49,305 nucleotides of DNA from Chloroflexota bacterium (GTDB lineage Bacteria > Vulcanimicrobiota > JAMCWD01): positions 1 to 49,305 of the forward strand of contig JAMCWD010000053.1 in assembly GCA_023475345.1 (NCBI GenBank), read 5' to 3'. Position numbers and translations under genes: made by a program. The notes below the pieces were generated by a model. The model was not told the origin of the DNA, searched no databases, and saw only the letters and a list, made by a program, of their open reading frames with translations. Below, in pieces: positions 16,433-24,188 of this stretch (position 1 is the first letter of the stretch; each line of letters starts with the position of its first letter).

Positions 16433-17317
16433 TCAAGCCGTCTTATCGGTTGTGCTCTCCCTGGTTGTAGGCGATTTTTTATCTTTCTCATTTTCATCAT
16501 CGCCCGGGAGCGGCTCCACCTTTAAGATCGTCTCTTTCTCGATTGTTTTTATTTCCGTGGGACTCGTTTTTGTAAAAGGGTTATTTATTTCTTTAATTTC
16601 TTCCTTGGGGAGCGGGGGGAACTTCTGAAAAAATTCCAGGCATAGCTTTCCGACCTTGGGAGAGTATGCATCGGTCTCTTCCTTTTGCTTTATGATCTGG
16701 GCCTGGTAGCCGTTTTCGGCAAGGCGTCTCTCGAGGACTTCTCCCTGGGTGCTGTTGACGGAAGGCCCGGTAACAATGAGGAAGGGTACTTTGTTTCCGA
16801 GAGGGTTGGGCGGGGCATAACTGTCCCCGAAAAGAACACACGCGCCCCTGACCAGCGCCGGGTAGTTCATCGAAAATAATTGGCCTAGCCTGGCCCCCTC
16901 CCCGTACCCGATTACGTACAGGTTCTTGATATTGATATTATGCCGTTCCTGTAAATCCTGGACTATGCTCATAAGTCTTTCGTTTTCCTGGCGGCTTGCC
17001 TTCTGTACATTCCTGGGGAAGGTGGGGCATACAAGGATGTATTTCGTATCTTCAACCAGTTTCTCCCATTTTTTTATGACCTTTTCGCCGCTGTCCCCGT
17101 CATCGTGAAAGATAAGCAATACGGGATTATCCATCCCCTGCTTATAACCGTCGGGTAAGGTTATCTCATATTCCTGCTTGATTGTATTTTCGCCTACTTG
17201 AATCGCCACCACCCGTTTCATGGAGGAATTACTACGTGTCTTTCCTGCCTGGCATCCCGTTATTAATATGACTGTAATTATCCCCAGCGCCAGGATGAGT
17301 TTCAAGTATCTGATCAT
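16433..17317 (-). CDS. Lipoprotein with alpha/beta-hydrolase fold lacking the catalytic serine
   Basis: 294 residues. Signal MIRYLKLILALGIITVILITGC with a clear lipobox (ITGC). Residues ~45-230 follow the esterase/depolymerase pattern: YEITLPDGY, NPVLLIFHDDGD at the oxyanion region, and NLYVIGYGEGARLG at the nucleophile elbow. In active enzymes the elbow is G-x-S-x-G; here the serine position is Gly (codon GGG). No obvious catalytic His is seen near VGKLCLEFFQKF. The tail (~230-294) is charged and low-complexity. Likely a non-catalytic binding version. The ribosome site AGGAGG lies inside the end of the upstream polyferredoxin gene and the ATG follows its TAG directly, so the two are co-translated. 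Confidence 0.7.
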   Translation of the reverse strand: MIRYLKLILALGIITVILITGCQAGKTRSNSSMKRVVAIQVGENTIKQEYEITLPDGYKQGMDNPVLLIFHDDGDSGEKVIKKWEKLVEDTKYILVCPTFPRNVQKASRQENERLMSIVQDLQERHNINIKNLYVIGYGEGARLGQLFSMNYPALVRGACVLFGDSYAPPNPLGNKVPFLIVTGPSVNSTQGEVLERRLAENGYQAQIIKQKEETDAYSPKVGKLCLEFFQKFPPLPKEEIKEINNPFTKTSPTEIKTIEKETILKVEPLPGDDENEKDKKSPTTRESTTDKTA

Positions 17318-18736
17318 CTAGTTACCTCCTGTTCTAAGCCTTTTTCTGTATCCGGCCCCTATCGGCGAATATACCTTTATCGCTCTGTCAGGCACGGCCG
17401 GACAGTTCCTCTCGCATATTCCACAGCCGACACAATTTCTTATATTCACTTCCGGCACGTTGATTTTGCCTCTCGGAACAGCCCATATCGCAAGATAAGG
17501 GCAAAATTCCTGGCAAACCATACACTGTTTATTCTCCGCCCATGCTATACATGCCTTCTTGTTTATACTCGCCGTTCCTATAGGCATATATTTTTTGTCT
17601 TCAGGTTTTATTTTTTGAATTGCGCCCGTAGGGCAGATATTGCCGCACATGGTACAACTTTCGACGCATTCTCCCAGCACGGGAACAAGGCGGGGCGTCC
17701 ACATCCCTTCGATGCCGCTTTCCCAGAAGCATGGCTGGAGACCCCCCGTCGGGCAGACTTTCATACACTCACCGCAGCGGACACACTGGTTGACGAATTT
17801 TTCTTCAGGCAGCGCAGCAGGCGGACGTATAAGCCGGGGATAAAGTTTTTTCTTCAAAGGGTCAAGCGTAAATCCAACTGCAATTGCCGCACCCGCCAGG
17901 CCGGAAAGCAGCATCGCCCTTCGCCCTATATCGAGGTCGGCAACCCTGCGCGAAATTTTAAAACTGAACCCTGCATTCTTTTCTTTACAGGCAGCAAGGC
18001 ACTGCATACAACGAATACAATCGGAATTATTTCGCCCGCCGGGACATGTCGTGCGACAGTCGCCACAACCGGAGCATCCGGGTTTTGAGAATCTTCGGAG
18101 CGGGCTGAAACGGGAAAGAAGTGACAGCAGTGCGCCTTCCGGGCAAAGGTTCCTGCACCAGAAGCGCGGCCCGAAAAAACTGATGAACAGTATCACCAGG
18201 AAAATCACGAGGAAACTCCATGTCCCGATATATGTTACAGAGCTTTCGGGATGGAGGGGGAAGTCGCCGATGTTAGGCACGAACCTTTGCAATAGGGGAA
18301 AAAATACGAAAGCAAGCGTCCTGTACAATATCACGAGCGGCTGGAAATGGTAGAAAAGGTTGACACCGATAATCCCGGCGGCTATTAAGCCTCCCAGCAC
18401 ATAGAACCTTGCCTGTGAAGGGAACCCGGCTTTTTTCCTTTTTGTAAAGCGGAAAATCCTGTCGGATATATCTATGCATAATCCCAGGGGACATATCCAC
18501 CCACAGAAAAATCGTCCCAGGATCAGCGTAAGCAAAAGCAATGAAAGCGGGGCGATTATCCACAACGTTGTAGTGTAATGTGCGGAAAGCAAAAGCGAAA
18601 GGGAGAGGAGAGGGGAGAAATAAAAAAAGTAATTTTCCGGCACCTGGAATCCCGGCCCGAGGGTCGTGAAAATGAACAACGCCAGGAACGCGGCTAAAAA
18701 TATTACCTGGACTATTCTTCTGAAAATCAGCATCAT
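17318..18736 (-). CDS. Membrane polyferredoxin: NapH-like half fused to NapG/MauM-like half
   Basis: 472 residues. The N-terminal ~225 residues have NapH/CcoG-type helices with FCGWICPLG near residue 90 and FWCRNLCPEGA near 190, followed by two 4Fe-4S motifs (CSGCGDCRTTCP, CIRCMQCLAAC). Then comes a twin-arginine-like segment GRRAMLLSGLAGAAIAVGF near residue 270, and a NapG/MauM-like part with four more clusters: CVRCGECMKVCP, a split set around CTMCGNICP, a set ending CMVCQEFCP, and CVGCGICERNCP. Six clusters in all suggest electron transfer between the quinone pool or periplasm and an unknown partner. It overlaps the upstream DUF362 gene by 4 bp (ATGA) and abuts the downstream lipoprotein gene. 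The electron donor and acceptor are not known. Confidence 0.85.
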   Translation of the reverse strand: MMLIFRRIVQVIFLAAFLALFIFTTLGPGFQVPENYFFYFSPLLSLSLLLSAHYTTTLWIIAPLSLLLLTLILGRFFCGWICPLGLCIDISDRIFRFTKRKKAGFPSQARFYVLGGLIAAGIIGVNLFYHFQPLVILYRTLAFVFFPLLQRFVPNIGDFPLHPESSVTYIGTWSFLVIFLVILFISFFGPRFWCRNLCPEGALLSLLSRFSPLRRFSKPGCSGCGDCRTTCPGGRNNSDCIRCMQCLAACKEKNAGFSFKISRRVADLDIGRRAMLLSGLAGAAIAVGFTLDPLKKKLYPRLIRPPAALPEEKFVNQCVRCGECMKVCPTGGLQPCFWESGIEGMWTPRLVPVLGECVESCTMCGNICPTGAIQKIKPEDKKYMPIGTASINKKACIAWAENKQCMVCQEFCPYLAIWAVPRGKINVPEVNIRNCVGCGICERNCPAVPDRAIKVYSPIGAGYRKRLRTGGN

Positions 18737-19662
18737 ACAGGATTGATCCTTATTTTGTTAAGACGATATTCTCCGACGCCCAGGACAGCCGCTCTGGGAA
18801 GGCATGGATACTTTTCGGGAGCGGTGTTGAAAAGCGTACAGGCTACCGCGTCGCATGCGACAGGGTCCAGCCCGGCGATGAGGGTATTCATGATTTTTAC
18901 TTTGCCGGGTCCTTTCGGGCCGTTGGTCAGCAGCAGCCTGGTCGCATCGATTATGGTTAAAGCCGGTCTTATCGCCGATGAAAAATCGGCGATACACTGC
19001 TGGAGATCTTTCCTGTGCCACATCCCCCTGTCCTTGATTATCCCCATGTGATTTTTCAGGCCGAAAGTCAGCCCGGCCGCATGATGGACTTTTGCAGTCG
19101 GTACGTTTATGAAGCAATCGGTCTCCAGCACGGGACGCAGGACATGTGATTCCTTAAGGTCTTTGCCTTTCGGTATCGGGATTTTCTTGTAGAGCGAGCT
19201 TCGGTGGCCCGAATTCATGCGCCCCCCGGCGCTTTCCACGGCTTTCTGGATGCCGCTTTCCCTGAATGCGAAAATATATTGATCCGCCGTATGTTCGTAT
19301 ATGTCAACTTTCCCGGCGCCTGCCCCGTAACATGCCTTCACAAGGCAATACATCAACTCCGGTGTAGTGGTGGCGGCCTGTTCAGGTTTTCTTGCCCATG
19401 CTATGTTGGGCTTCAACACCACCCATATCCCTTTTTTTACGAACCGGGATATGCTCCCCAGGGGTGCCAGCACTCTTTTCAGGCGGTCTTCCATCGTCCC
19501 GCCTTTTGCCATGTAAACCTGGGAAACCGTGCCGGCAAATGCAGGCCCGGCGCCGAAAAACATGGCCAGCTCTTCTATGGTAAGGCCGGAAAACGCCGCC
19601 GCCGATAAACCCAGGGCGGAGAGCATCCGTATAAATTCTCTTCTGTCTATTTTATCGCTCAT
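18733..19662 (-). CDS. DUF362 protein with Tat signal, copy 2 (nearest the polyferredoxin)
   Basis: 309 residues. The N-terminus has a twin-arginine motif (DRREFIRML) followed by a hydrophobic stretch and a probable cleavage after GPAFA, so it is likely exported folded to the periplasm. DUF362 landmarks are present: VVLKPNIAWA near 80, NVPTAKVHH near 190, TFGLKNHMGII near 200, LTNGPKGPG near 248, and GLDPVACDAVA near 265. The family has no settled function; export through Tat suggests a cofactor or early folding. Unlike some DUF362 proteins it has no ferredoxin motif of its own, but the polyferredoxin gene overlaps its stop by 4 bp. Same length as, and clearly paralogous to, the upstream copy. 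Confidence 0.88.
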   Translation of the reverse strand: MSDKIDRREFIRMLSALGLSAAAFSGLTIEELAMFFGAGPAFAGTVSQVYMAKGGTMEDRLKRVLAPLGSISRFVKKGIWVVLKPNIAWARKPEQAATTTPELMYCLVKACYGAGAGKVDIYEHTADQYIFAFRESGIQKAVESAGGRMNSGHRSSLYKKIPIPKGKDLKESHVLRPVLETDCFINVPTAKVHHAAGLTFGLKNHMGIIKDRGMWHRKDLQQCIADFSSAIRPALTIIDATRLLLTNGPKGPGKVKIMNTLIAGLDPVACDAVACTLFNTAPEKYPCLPRAAVLGVGEYRLNKIRINPV

Positions 19663-19744
19663 TTTTCAAAACTCTTAACAGGTTATATCTGTTCCTGATC
19701 TTGCTGATATTTATTATAACTTAATTCCGCCTCCTGGAAAATTA

Positions 19745-20674
19745 TCATACGTTGTGAACCCGGATCTTGTTAAGGTTATATTGGCCCACGCCTAATTTAG
19801 CAGCCATAGGCAGGCAGGGATAATCATCGGGAGACGCGCCGAACAAAGTGCATACTACCGCGTCGCACGCCACGGGATCAAGCCCTGCTATCAGCGTATC
19901 CAGTTGTTTTACTTCACCCGGCCCCTTGGGGCCGTTGGTCAATAAAATCCTGGTAGCGTCTATGATTGTAAGGGACGGCCTGACCCTCGATGAAAAATCC
20001 GCAATACACTGCTGGAGGTTTTTCATGTGCCATTCGCCCCGGTTGAGAATTATGCCCATATTATTCTTAAGCCCGAAAGTAAATTTGGCCCCGGCGTGAA
20101 CCTTGGCGATGGGCACGTTTATAAAGCAGTCGGCATCGAGGACGGGCTTCAAGACATCGGCGGATTTCAGGGACACGCCCTTCGGCACATCGATTTTTTT
20201 GTACAGGTTCCTTCCGTTAGCCGGATACATCCGGCCTCCCGCGCTTTCGACAGCGGCCTGTACCTGGCTTTCTTTAAATGCAAACATGTAATTATCGCAG
20301 GGGTGTTCATATACTTCGACCTTGCGAGCCTTTGCGCCGTAACATGCTTTGGTCAGCGAATATACCAGTTCGGGGTTTGTAGTTGCCGCCTGTTCGGGAC
20401 TCCTTGCCCACCCTGCATTGGGCTTGAGTTGGACTCGGGATCCCTTTTTGACGAATTGGCTTATGCCGCCGAGCGGGGCCAGCACTCTTTTCAGGCGTTC
20501 TTCAATCGTCCCGCCTTTTGCCATGTAAACGGCGGAAGACGTGGCGGCAAACGCCGGGCTTATGCCCAGGAAGCGGCTTAACTCTTCAACCGACAGGCCC
20601 GAAAAAACCGCCGCCGAAAGCCCTATCGACGTTATTCTTTTTAAAAATTCTCTTCTGTTTATACTGTCACTCAT
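19745..20674 (-). CDS. DUF362 protein with Tat signal, copy 1
   Basis: 309 residues with twin-arginine motif NRREFLKRI, a hydrophobic stretch and probable cleavage after SPAFA. It carries the same DUF362 landmarks as the downstream copy (VQLKPNAGWA, NVPIAKVHA, TFGLKNNMGII, LTNGPKGPG, GLDPVACDAVV), and most positions are identical by eye, so the two arose by tandem duplication. The ATG has AAGGA eight bases upstream. An 82-bp AT-rich gap separates the copies. Function unknown; periplasmic, probably working with the polyferredoxin encoded downstream. Differences cluster in the region around residues 130-160, which could mark separate substrates. Confidence 0.88.
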   Translation of the reverse strand: MSDSINRREFLKRITSIGLSAAVFSGLSVEELSRFLGISPAFAATSSAVYMAKGGTIEERLKRVLAPLGGISQFVKKGSRVQLKPNAGWARSPEQAATTNPELVYSLTKACYGAKARKVEVYEHPCDNYMFAFKESQVQAAVESAGGRMYPANGRNLYKKIDVPKGVSLKSADVLKPVLDADCFINVPIAKVHAGAKFTFGLKNNMGIILNRGEWHMKNLQQCIADFSSRVRPSLTIIDATRILLTNGPKGPGEVKQLDTLIAGLDPVACDAVVCTLFGASPDDYPCLPMAAKLGVGQYNLNKIRVHNV

Positions 20675-20696
20675 CCGTACATCCTTAAAATTTTAT

Positions 20697-21035
20697 TTAC
20701 CTGCGGTCCGACCATTTTGCCACATTATCGTTTTGAATCCAGGCCTGTTTTTTCTTGAGATAAGGAGGCAGATAGACCGCCGCAAGGATAATTAAAAGCA
20801 ATGCCCCCGCTGCGTAAAATCCCGGCCTTCCGGGCAGGATCAGCAATACGAAAGCCACCAGCACGACCACCGCGAGGATCTTGAAAATTATCTTAAAGAC
20901 ATGCCAGTTCCTGCCTTCTCCAAGCTGCTGCCTTTTGAAATCTTCTTTGACCCTTTTTTTATGCGCGTCTTCAAAGATTTCCATGATCTGGCTTTTTGCG
21001 GCGGGGCTGAGATCATGTCTTTCGGAGTCTTTCAT
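20697..21035 (-). CDS. Small membrane protein downstream of uvrA
   Basis: 112 residues. A charged N-terminal helix (residues 1-45, with [19 protein letters not shown]) precedes two membrane helices, near residues 50-68 ([19 protein letters not shown]) and 72-90. A charged tail follows. No family recognised. Its ATG overlaps the uvrA stop by 4 bp (ATGA), so it is translationally coupled to uvrA, and it stands 22 bp before the DUF362 operon. Linkage to uvrA may be only positional. Confidence 0.7.
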   Translation of the reverse strand: MKDSERHDLSPAAKSQIMEIFEDAHKKRVKEDFKRQQLGEGRNWHVFKIIFKILAVVVLVAFVLLILPGRPGFYAAGALLLIILAAVYLPPYLKKKQAWIQNDNVAKWSDRR

Positions 21036-23839
21036 TTTTTCTTCTCCTTTTTGCCCTGTTTTTTCGAAGAAGAATTCAGGATTTTTTTCATGTAATGGCC
21101 GGTGTATGATTTCGGCTCCCGGCTTATCTCTTCCGGGGTCCCTTCTGCGACAATGAATCCGCCCAGGTCTCCTCCCTCCGGGCCGAGGTCTATAACATGG
21201 TCGGCCGATTTGATGACATCCAGGTTATGCTCGATCACTATGACCGTGTTGCCCGCATCTACAAGGCGGTTGAGCACTCCAAGCAGCTTTGCCACATCAT
21301 GGAAATGGAGGCCGGTGGTAGGTTCGTCGAGTATATACAGCGATGCGCCGGTCGATTTCTTCGAAAGCTCTTCGGAAAGCTTGACCCTCTGGGCCTCTCC
21401 TCCCGAAAGAGTCGTTGCAGGCTGTCCCAGCTTTATATAGCCCAGACCTACATCTTTCAGCACGCCCAGCTTGTTTTTTATCCTGGCATGATGCTGGAAA
21501 AATTCGTGTGCCTCATCTACGGTCATCTCCAGGATATCGTTGATGTTTTTTCCACGGTAAAGCACGGAGAGGGTTTCCCGGTTATACCTCTTCCCTTTAC
21601 AATGCTCGCACGGCAGGTATAAGTCCGGCAGGAAGTTCATCTCTATTTTAATGATGCCTGCGCCCTCGCATGCGTCACAGCGTCCCCCCCTGACATTGAA
21701 ACTGAAACGTCCCGGCTTGTAGCCTCTTTTCCGCGATTCGACCGCGCTTGCAAACAGCTCCCTGATGGGAGTGAAAACCCCTGTATATGTGGCGGGGTTT
21801 GAGCGCGGAGTCCTCCCGATGGGGGACTGGTCGATTATTATAACATCTTTAAGGTTGTCCGCACCTTCGATATCCTTATGTCTGCCGGGCAGGTCTCTTT
21901 TAAGGCCGAAATGCCGGGCAAGTCCCCGGTATAATACATCCTCTATAAGGGATGATTTGCCCGAACCGGATACCCCCGTTACACAGATAAATTTCCCGAG
22001 CGGGAATGAAACATCGATTTCCTTGAGGTTATTGTGTGATGCGCCGAGGACCCTTATGAACCTGCGGTTCCCACTTCTCCTTTTCTGAGGGACGGCTACC
22101 GACATTTTTCCCGACAGGTATTTCCCGGTCATGGAACCTGGGAAACGGACAACTTTTTCCGGGGTATCGGCCACCACGACGTACCCGCCTTCGTTTCCGG
22201 CCCCCGGCCCGATATCGACGACCACATCGGCGGACCTTATAGTTTCTTCGTCATGTTCCACCACTATCACGGTATTACCCAGGTTTCTCATTCCCAGGAG
22301 AGTATCCAGCAGGCGGCGGTTATCGCGCTGGTGAAGCCCTATGCTCGGCTCGTCGAGTATGTACAACACCCCCACCAGGCCCGATCCTATCTGTGTGGCA
22401 AGGCGGATCCTCTGGGCTTCTCCTCCTGCAAGGGTGTTGGTATTGCGGTCCAGCGTCAGGTAATCGAGGCCCACGTTCATCATGAAAGTCAGCCTTGATG
22501 TAACTTCCTTCAATACATGGCGGGCTATCGTCTCTTCTTTTTTCGAAAGCTTGAGTCCCTTTATGAAATCGATACTGTCCTTTATCGACAGGGCGGAAAA
22601 TTCGGCGATGTTTTTTCCGCCGACGGTTACGGCAAGGGCTTCGGGCTTCATCCTGGCTCCATTGCAGGCGGGGCATTCGCTCTGTGACATGTAACGCTCT
22701 ATCCACCAGCGGACCATCTCCGAATCGCTTTCCAGGTACCTCCGCTCCAGTATAGGGATGGCCCCTTCGAAATGCCTGTAGCCGTAAAGGATGGCGTCTT
22801 TCTGCTTATCGGTCAGTGTTTTGAACGGGGCGTTGGAAGGTATGTCCAGGCTCCTCATCGCCGCCTGGGCCTGTCCCCAGAACCAACTGTTGTTATCGCT
22901 GAAAGCGTTTTTCCAGGGCACGAGCGCTCCTTCCTCCAGCGAAAGATTAGGGTTGGGGATGACCCTTTCCGGTGATACTTCCAGCTTCCTCCCGATGCCC
23001 GAACATTCCGGGCACGCGCCGTAAGGGCTGTTGAAAGAAAATAGCCTCGGGGAAATCTCCTGGATGGAGATCCCGCAGTCCGGGCATGAAAACTGCTGTG
23101 AAAATAAATATTCCTTACCGTTTCCGGCGTCCGATACCCGCGCCATGCCTCCCGAAAGGGTCAACGCGCTTTCCAGTGCTTCGAAAACCCGTTTTCCTGA
23201 TCCCGGCTTCAGCATGAGCCTGTCAACTATGAGATCTATATCGTGCTTGAAATTTTTCTTAAGGGGGATCTCCTCTTCAAGCTCGTAAAGGATGCCGTCA
23301 ACTCTTGCTTTCGTAAAGCCTTTCTGGCGCATCTCGTCGAGCATGAGCCTGTGCTCGCCTTTCCTGCCCTGGATCAGGGGAGCCATGATCATGAGCTTTG
23401 CGCCTTCGGGCATCTGCATCACCTGGTCAGCCATCTGCTGAATAGTTTGAGGCTCGATGGGCTTGGCGCATTTCGGGCAGTGGGGATGCCCTATCCTGGC
23501 GTAAAGGAGGCGGAGGTAATCGTGGATCTCTGTCATCGTGCCGACCGTCGAGCGCGGGTTGTGCGACGGCCCTTTCTGGTCTATCGATATGGCGGGCGAC
23601 AGGCCGGTTATATCGTCAACATCGGGCTTCTGGATCTCGCCCAGGAACTGCCGGGCGTAAGCGGAGAGCGATTCAACGTAGCGCCTCCTGCCTTCGGCGT
23701 ATAGTGTATCGAATGCAAGCGAAGATTTGCCGGAGCCTGAAAGCCCGGTAATTACTATGAGCTTGTTCCGGGGGAGGGTCAGGTTAATATCTTTGAGGTT
23801 GTGCTCCCTGGCTCCTTTTATGACTATGTATTCTTCCAT
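21032..23839 (-). CDS. uvrA: Excinuclease ABC subunit A
   Basis: 935 residues, the normal length. It starts [15 protein letters not shown]. Two ABC ATPase modules are intact: Walker [20 protein letters not shown] near residue 32 and [10 protein letters not shown] near 630; signatures LAGGEAQRI near 485 and LSGGEAQRV near 825. Zinc modules are visible as CPKC near 120, CPDC...CPEC near 250-280, and CDAC...CEHC near 735-760. UvrA scans DNA for bulky lesions with UvrB. GGAGA eight bases upstream supports the start. uvrB lies upstream on the same strand, but a 338-bp gap with repeats and DnaA-like boxes separates them, so uvrA may have its own promoter. Confidence 0.98.
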   Translation of the reverse strand: MEEYIVIKGAREHNLKDINLTLPRNKLIVITGLSGSGKSSLAFDTLYAEGRRRYVESLSAYARQFLGEIQKPDVDDITGLSPAISIDQKGPSHNPRSTVGTMTEIHDYLRLLYARIGHPHCPKCAKPIEPQTIQQMADQVMQMPEGAKLMIMAPLIQGRKGEHRLMLDEMRQKGFTKARVDGILYELEEEIPLKKNFKHDIDLIVDRLMLKPGSGKRVFEALESALTLSGGMARVSDAGNGKEYLFSQQFSCPDCGISIQEISPRLFSFNSPYGACPECSGIGRKLEVSPERVIPNPNLSLEEGALVPWKNAFSDNNSWFWGQAQAAMRSLDIPSNAPFKTLTDKQKDAILYGYRHFEGAIPILERRYLESDSEMVRWWIERYMSQSECPACNGARMKPEALAVTVGGKNIAEFSALSIKDSIDFIKGLKLSKKEETIARHVLKEVTSRLTFMMNVGLDYLTLDRNTNTLAGGEAQRIRLATQIGSGLVGVLYILDEPSIGLHQRDNRRLLDTLLGMRNLGNTVIVVEHDEETIRSADVVVDIGPGAGNEGGYVVVADTPEKVVRFPGSMTGKYLSGKMSVAVPQKRRSGNRRFIRVLGASHNNLKEIDVSFPLGKFICVTGVSGSGKSSLIEDVLYRGLARHFGLKRDLPGRHKDIEGADNLKDVIIIDQSPIGRTPRSNPATYTGVFTPIRELFASAVESRKRGYKPGRFSFNVRGGRCDACEGAGIIKIEMNFLPDLYLPCEHCKGKRYNRETLSVLYRGKNINDILEMTVDEAHEFFQHHARIKNKLGVLKDVGLGYIKLGQPATTLSGGEAQRVKLSEELSKKSTGASLYILDEPTTGLHFHDVAKLLGVLNRLVDAGNTVIVIEHNLDVIKSADHVIDLGPEGGDLGGFIVAEGTPEEISREPKSYTGHYMKKILNSSSKKQGKKEKKK

Positions 23840-23908
23840 CCGTTGTATCTCCGATTTTGTATTGATTTTACAGTGTTTTTCAGACTTTTAAACAGGTTTT
23901 TACCCAGG

Positions 23909-23938
23909 TTATCCACAGTATCCACAGAGTAGTCCACA
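23909..23938. promoter_or_regulatory. Cluster of DnaA-box-like 9-mers upstream of uvrA
   Basis: TTATCCACA (23909-23917) matches the DnaA-box consensus exactly and is followed without a gap by GTATCCACA (23918-23926), then TAGTCCACA (23930-23938). The neighbouring 23840-23908 is AT-rich. The cluster lies 70-100 bp upstream of the uvrA start, so it could regulate uvrA or be an origin-type element. No dnaA, dnaN or other origin-linked gene is in the window. Confidence 0.5.
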
Positions 23939-24004
23939 AAGGTTGATATTTTGCGATAATTCAATGCTTTTCCTTCTTCAAACCATAAAGTTGCTTTCGG
24001 GTTT

Positions 24005-24188
24005 CCAGTCTCCAGTTGACCCACCCCGGCCTTCGGCCACCCCTCCACAGGAGGGGAATTTGTTTTAGAACCGCGCAGGCTTGAGGCTGAAGCTAGCATC
24101 TCTGCGCTGGTTCTCCGCCGGAGTTTACCCCGTACTCCGATACGAGGCGGGGATGACAGTGGGCCAGTCTCCAGTTTCTAGTTTCTAG
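24005..24188. repeat. Heptamer repeats bracketing the uvrB-uvrA intergenic insert
   Basis: The 13-mer CCAGTCTCCAGTT occurs at 24005-24017 and again at 24164-24176, bracketing the hairpin repeat. On the minus strand these edges are runs of a degenerate 7-mer: AACTAGA, AACTAGA, AACTGGA, GACTGG at the uvrB side. The uvrB stop codon (24178-24180) lies inside this run. Such short tandem tracts at both edges suggest slippage or insertion of a repeat module next to uvrB. Confidence 0.6.
24021..24094 (-). repeat. Intergenic two-hairpin repeat, copy 1
   Basis: On the minus strand: AGCTTCAGCCTCAA (24094-24081), about 20 bases, then AATTCCCC leading into two adjacent hairpins: CCCCTCC/GGAGGGG (24056-24050 with 24046-24040) and GGCC/GGCC (24038-24035 with 24031-24028), ending in GGGGTGG. 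The same order of blocks, with altered but still paired stems, occurs at 40949-41023. The flanking 24095-24160 contains a GC-rich stretch ending GGGGATGACAGT, resembling the end of the hairpin at 40801-40824. Confidence 0.7.

Noticed and set aside
23824..24099. A 91-codon minus-strand frame just before uvrA
   Set aside because: It runs across intergenic repeats and DnaA-like boxes, overlaps the uvrA start, and has no ribosome site or protein-like composition.
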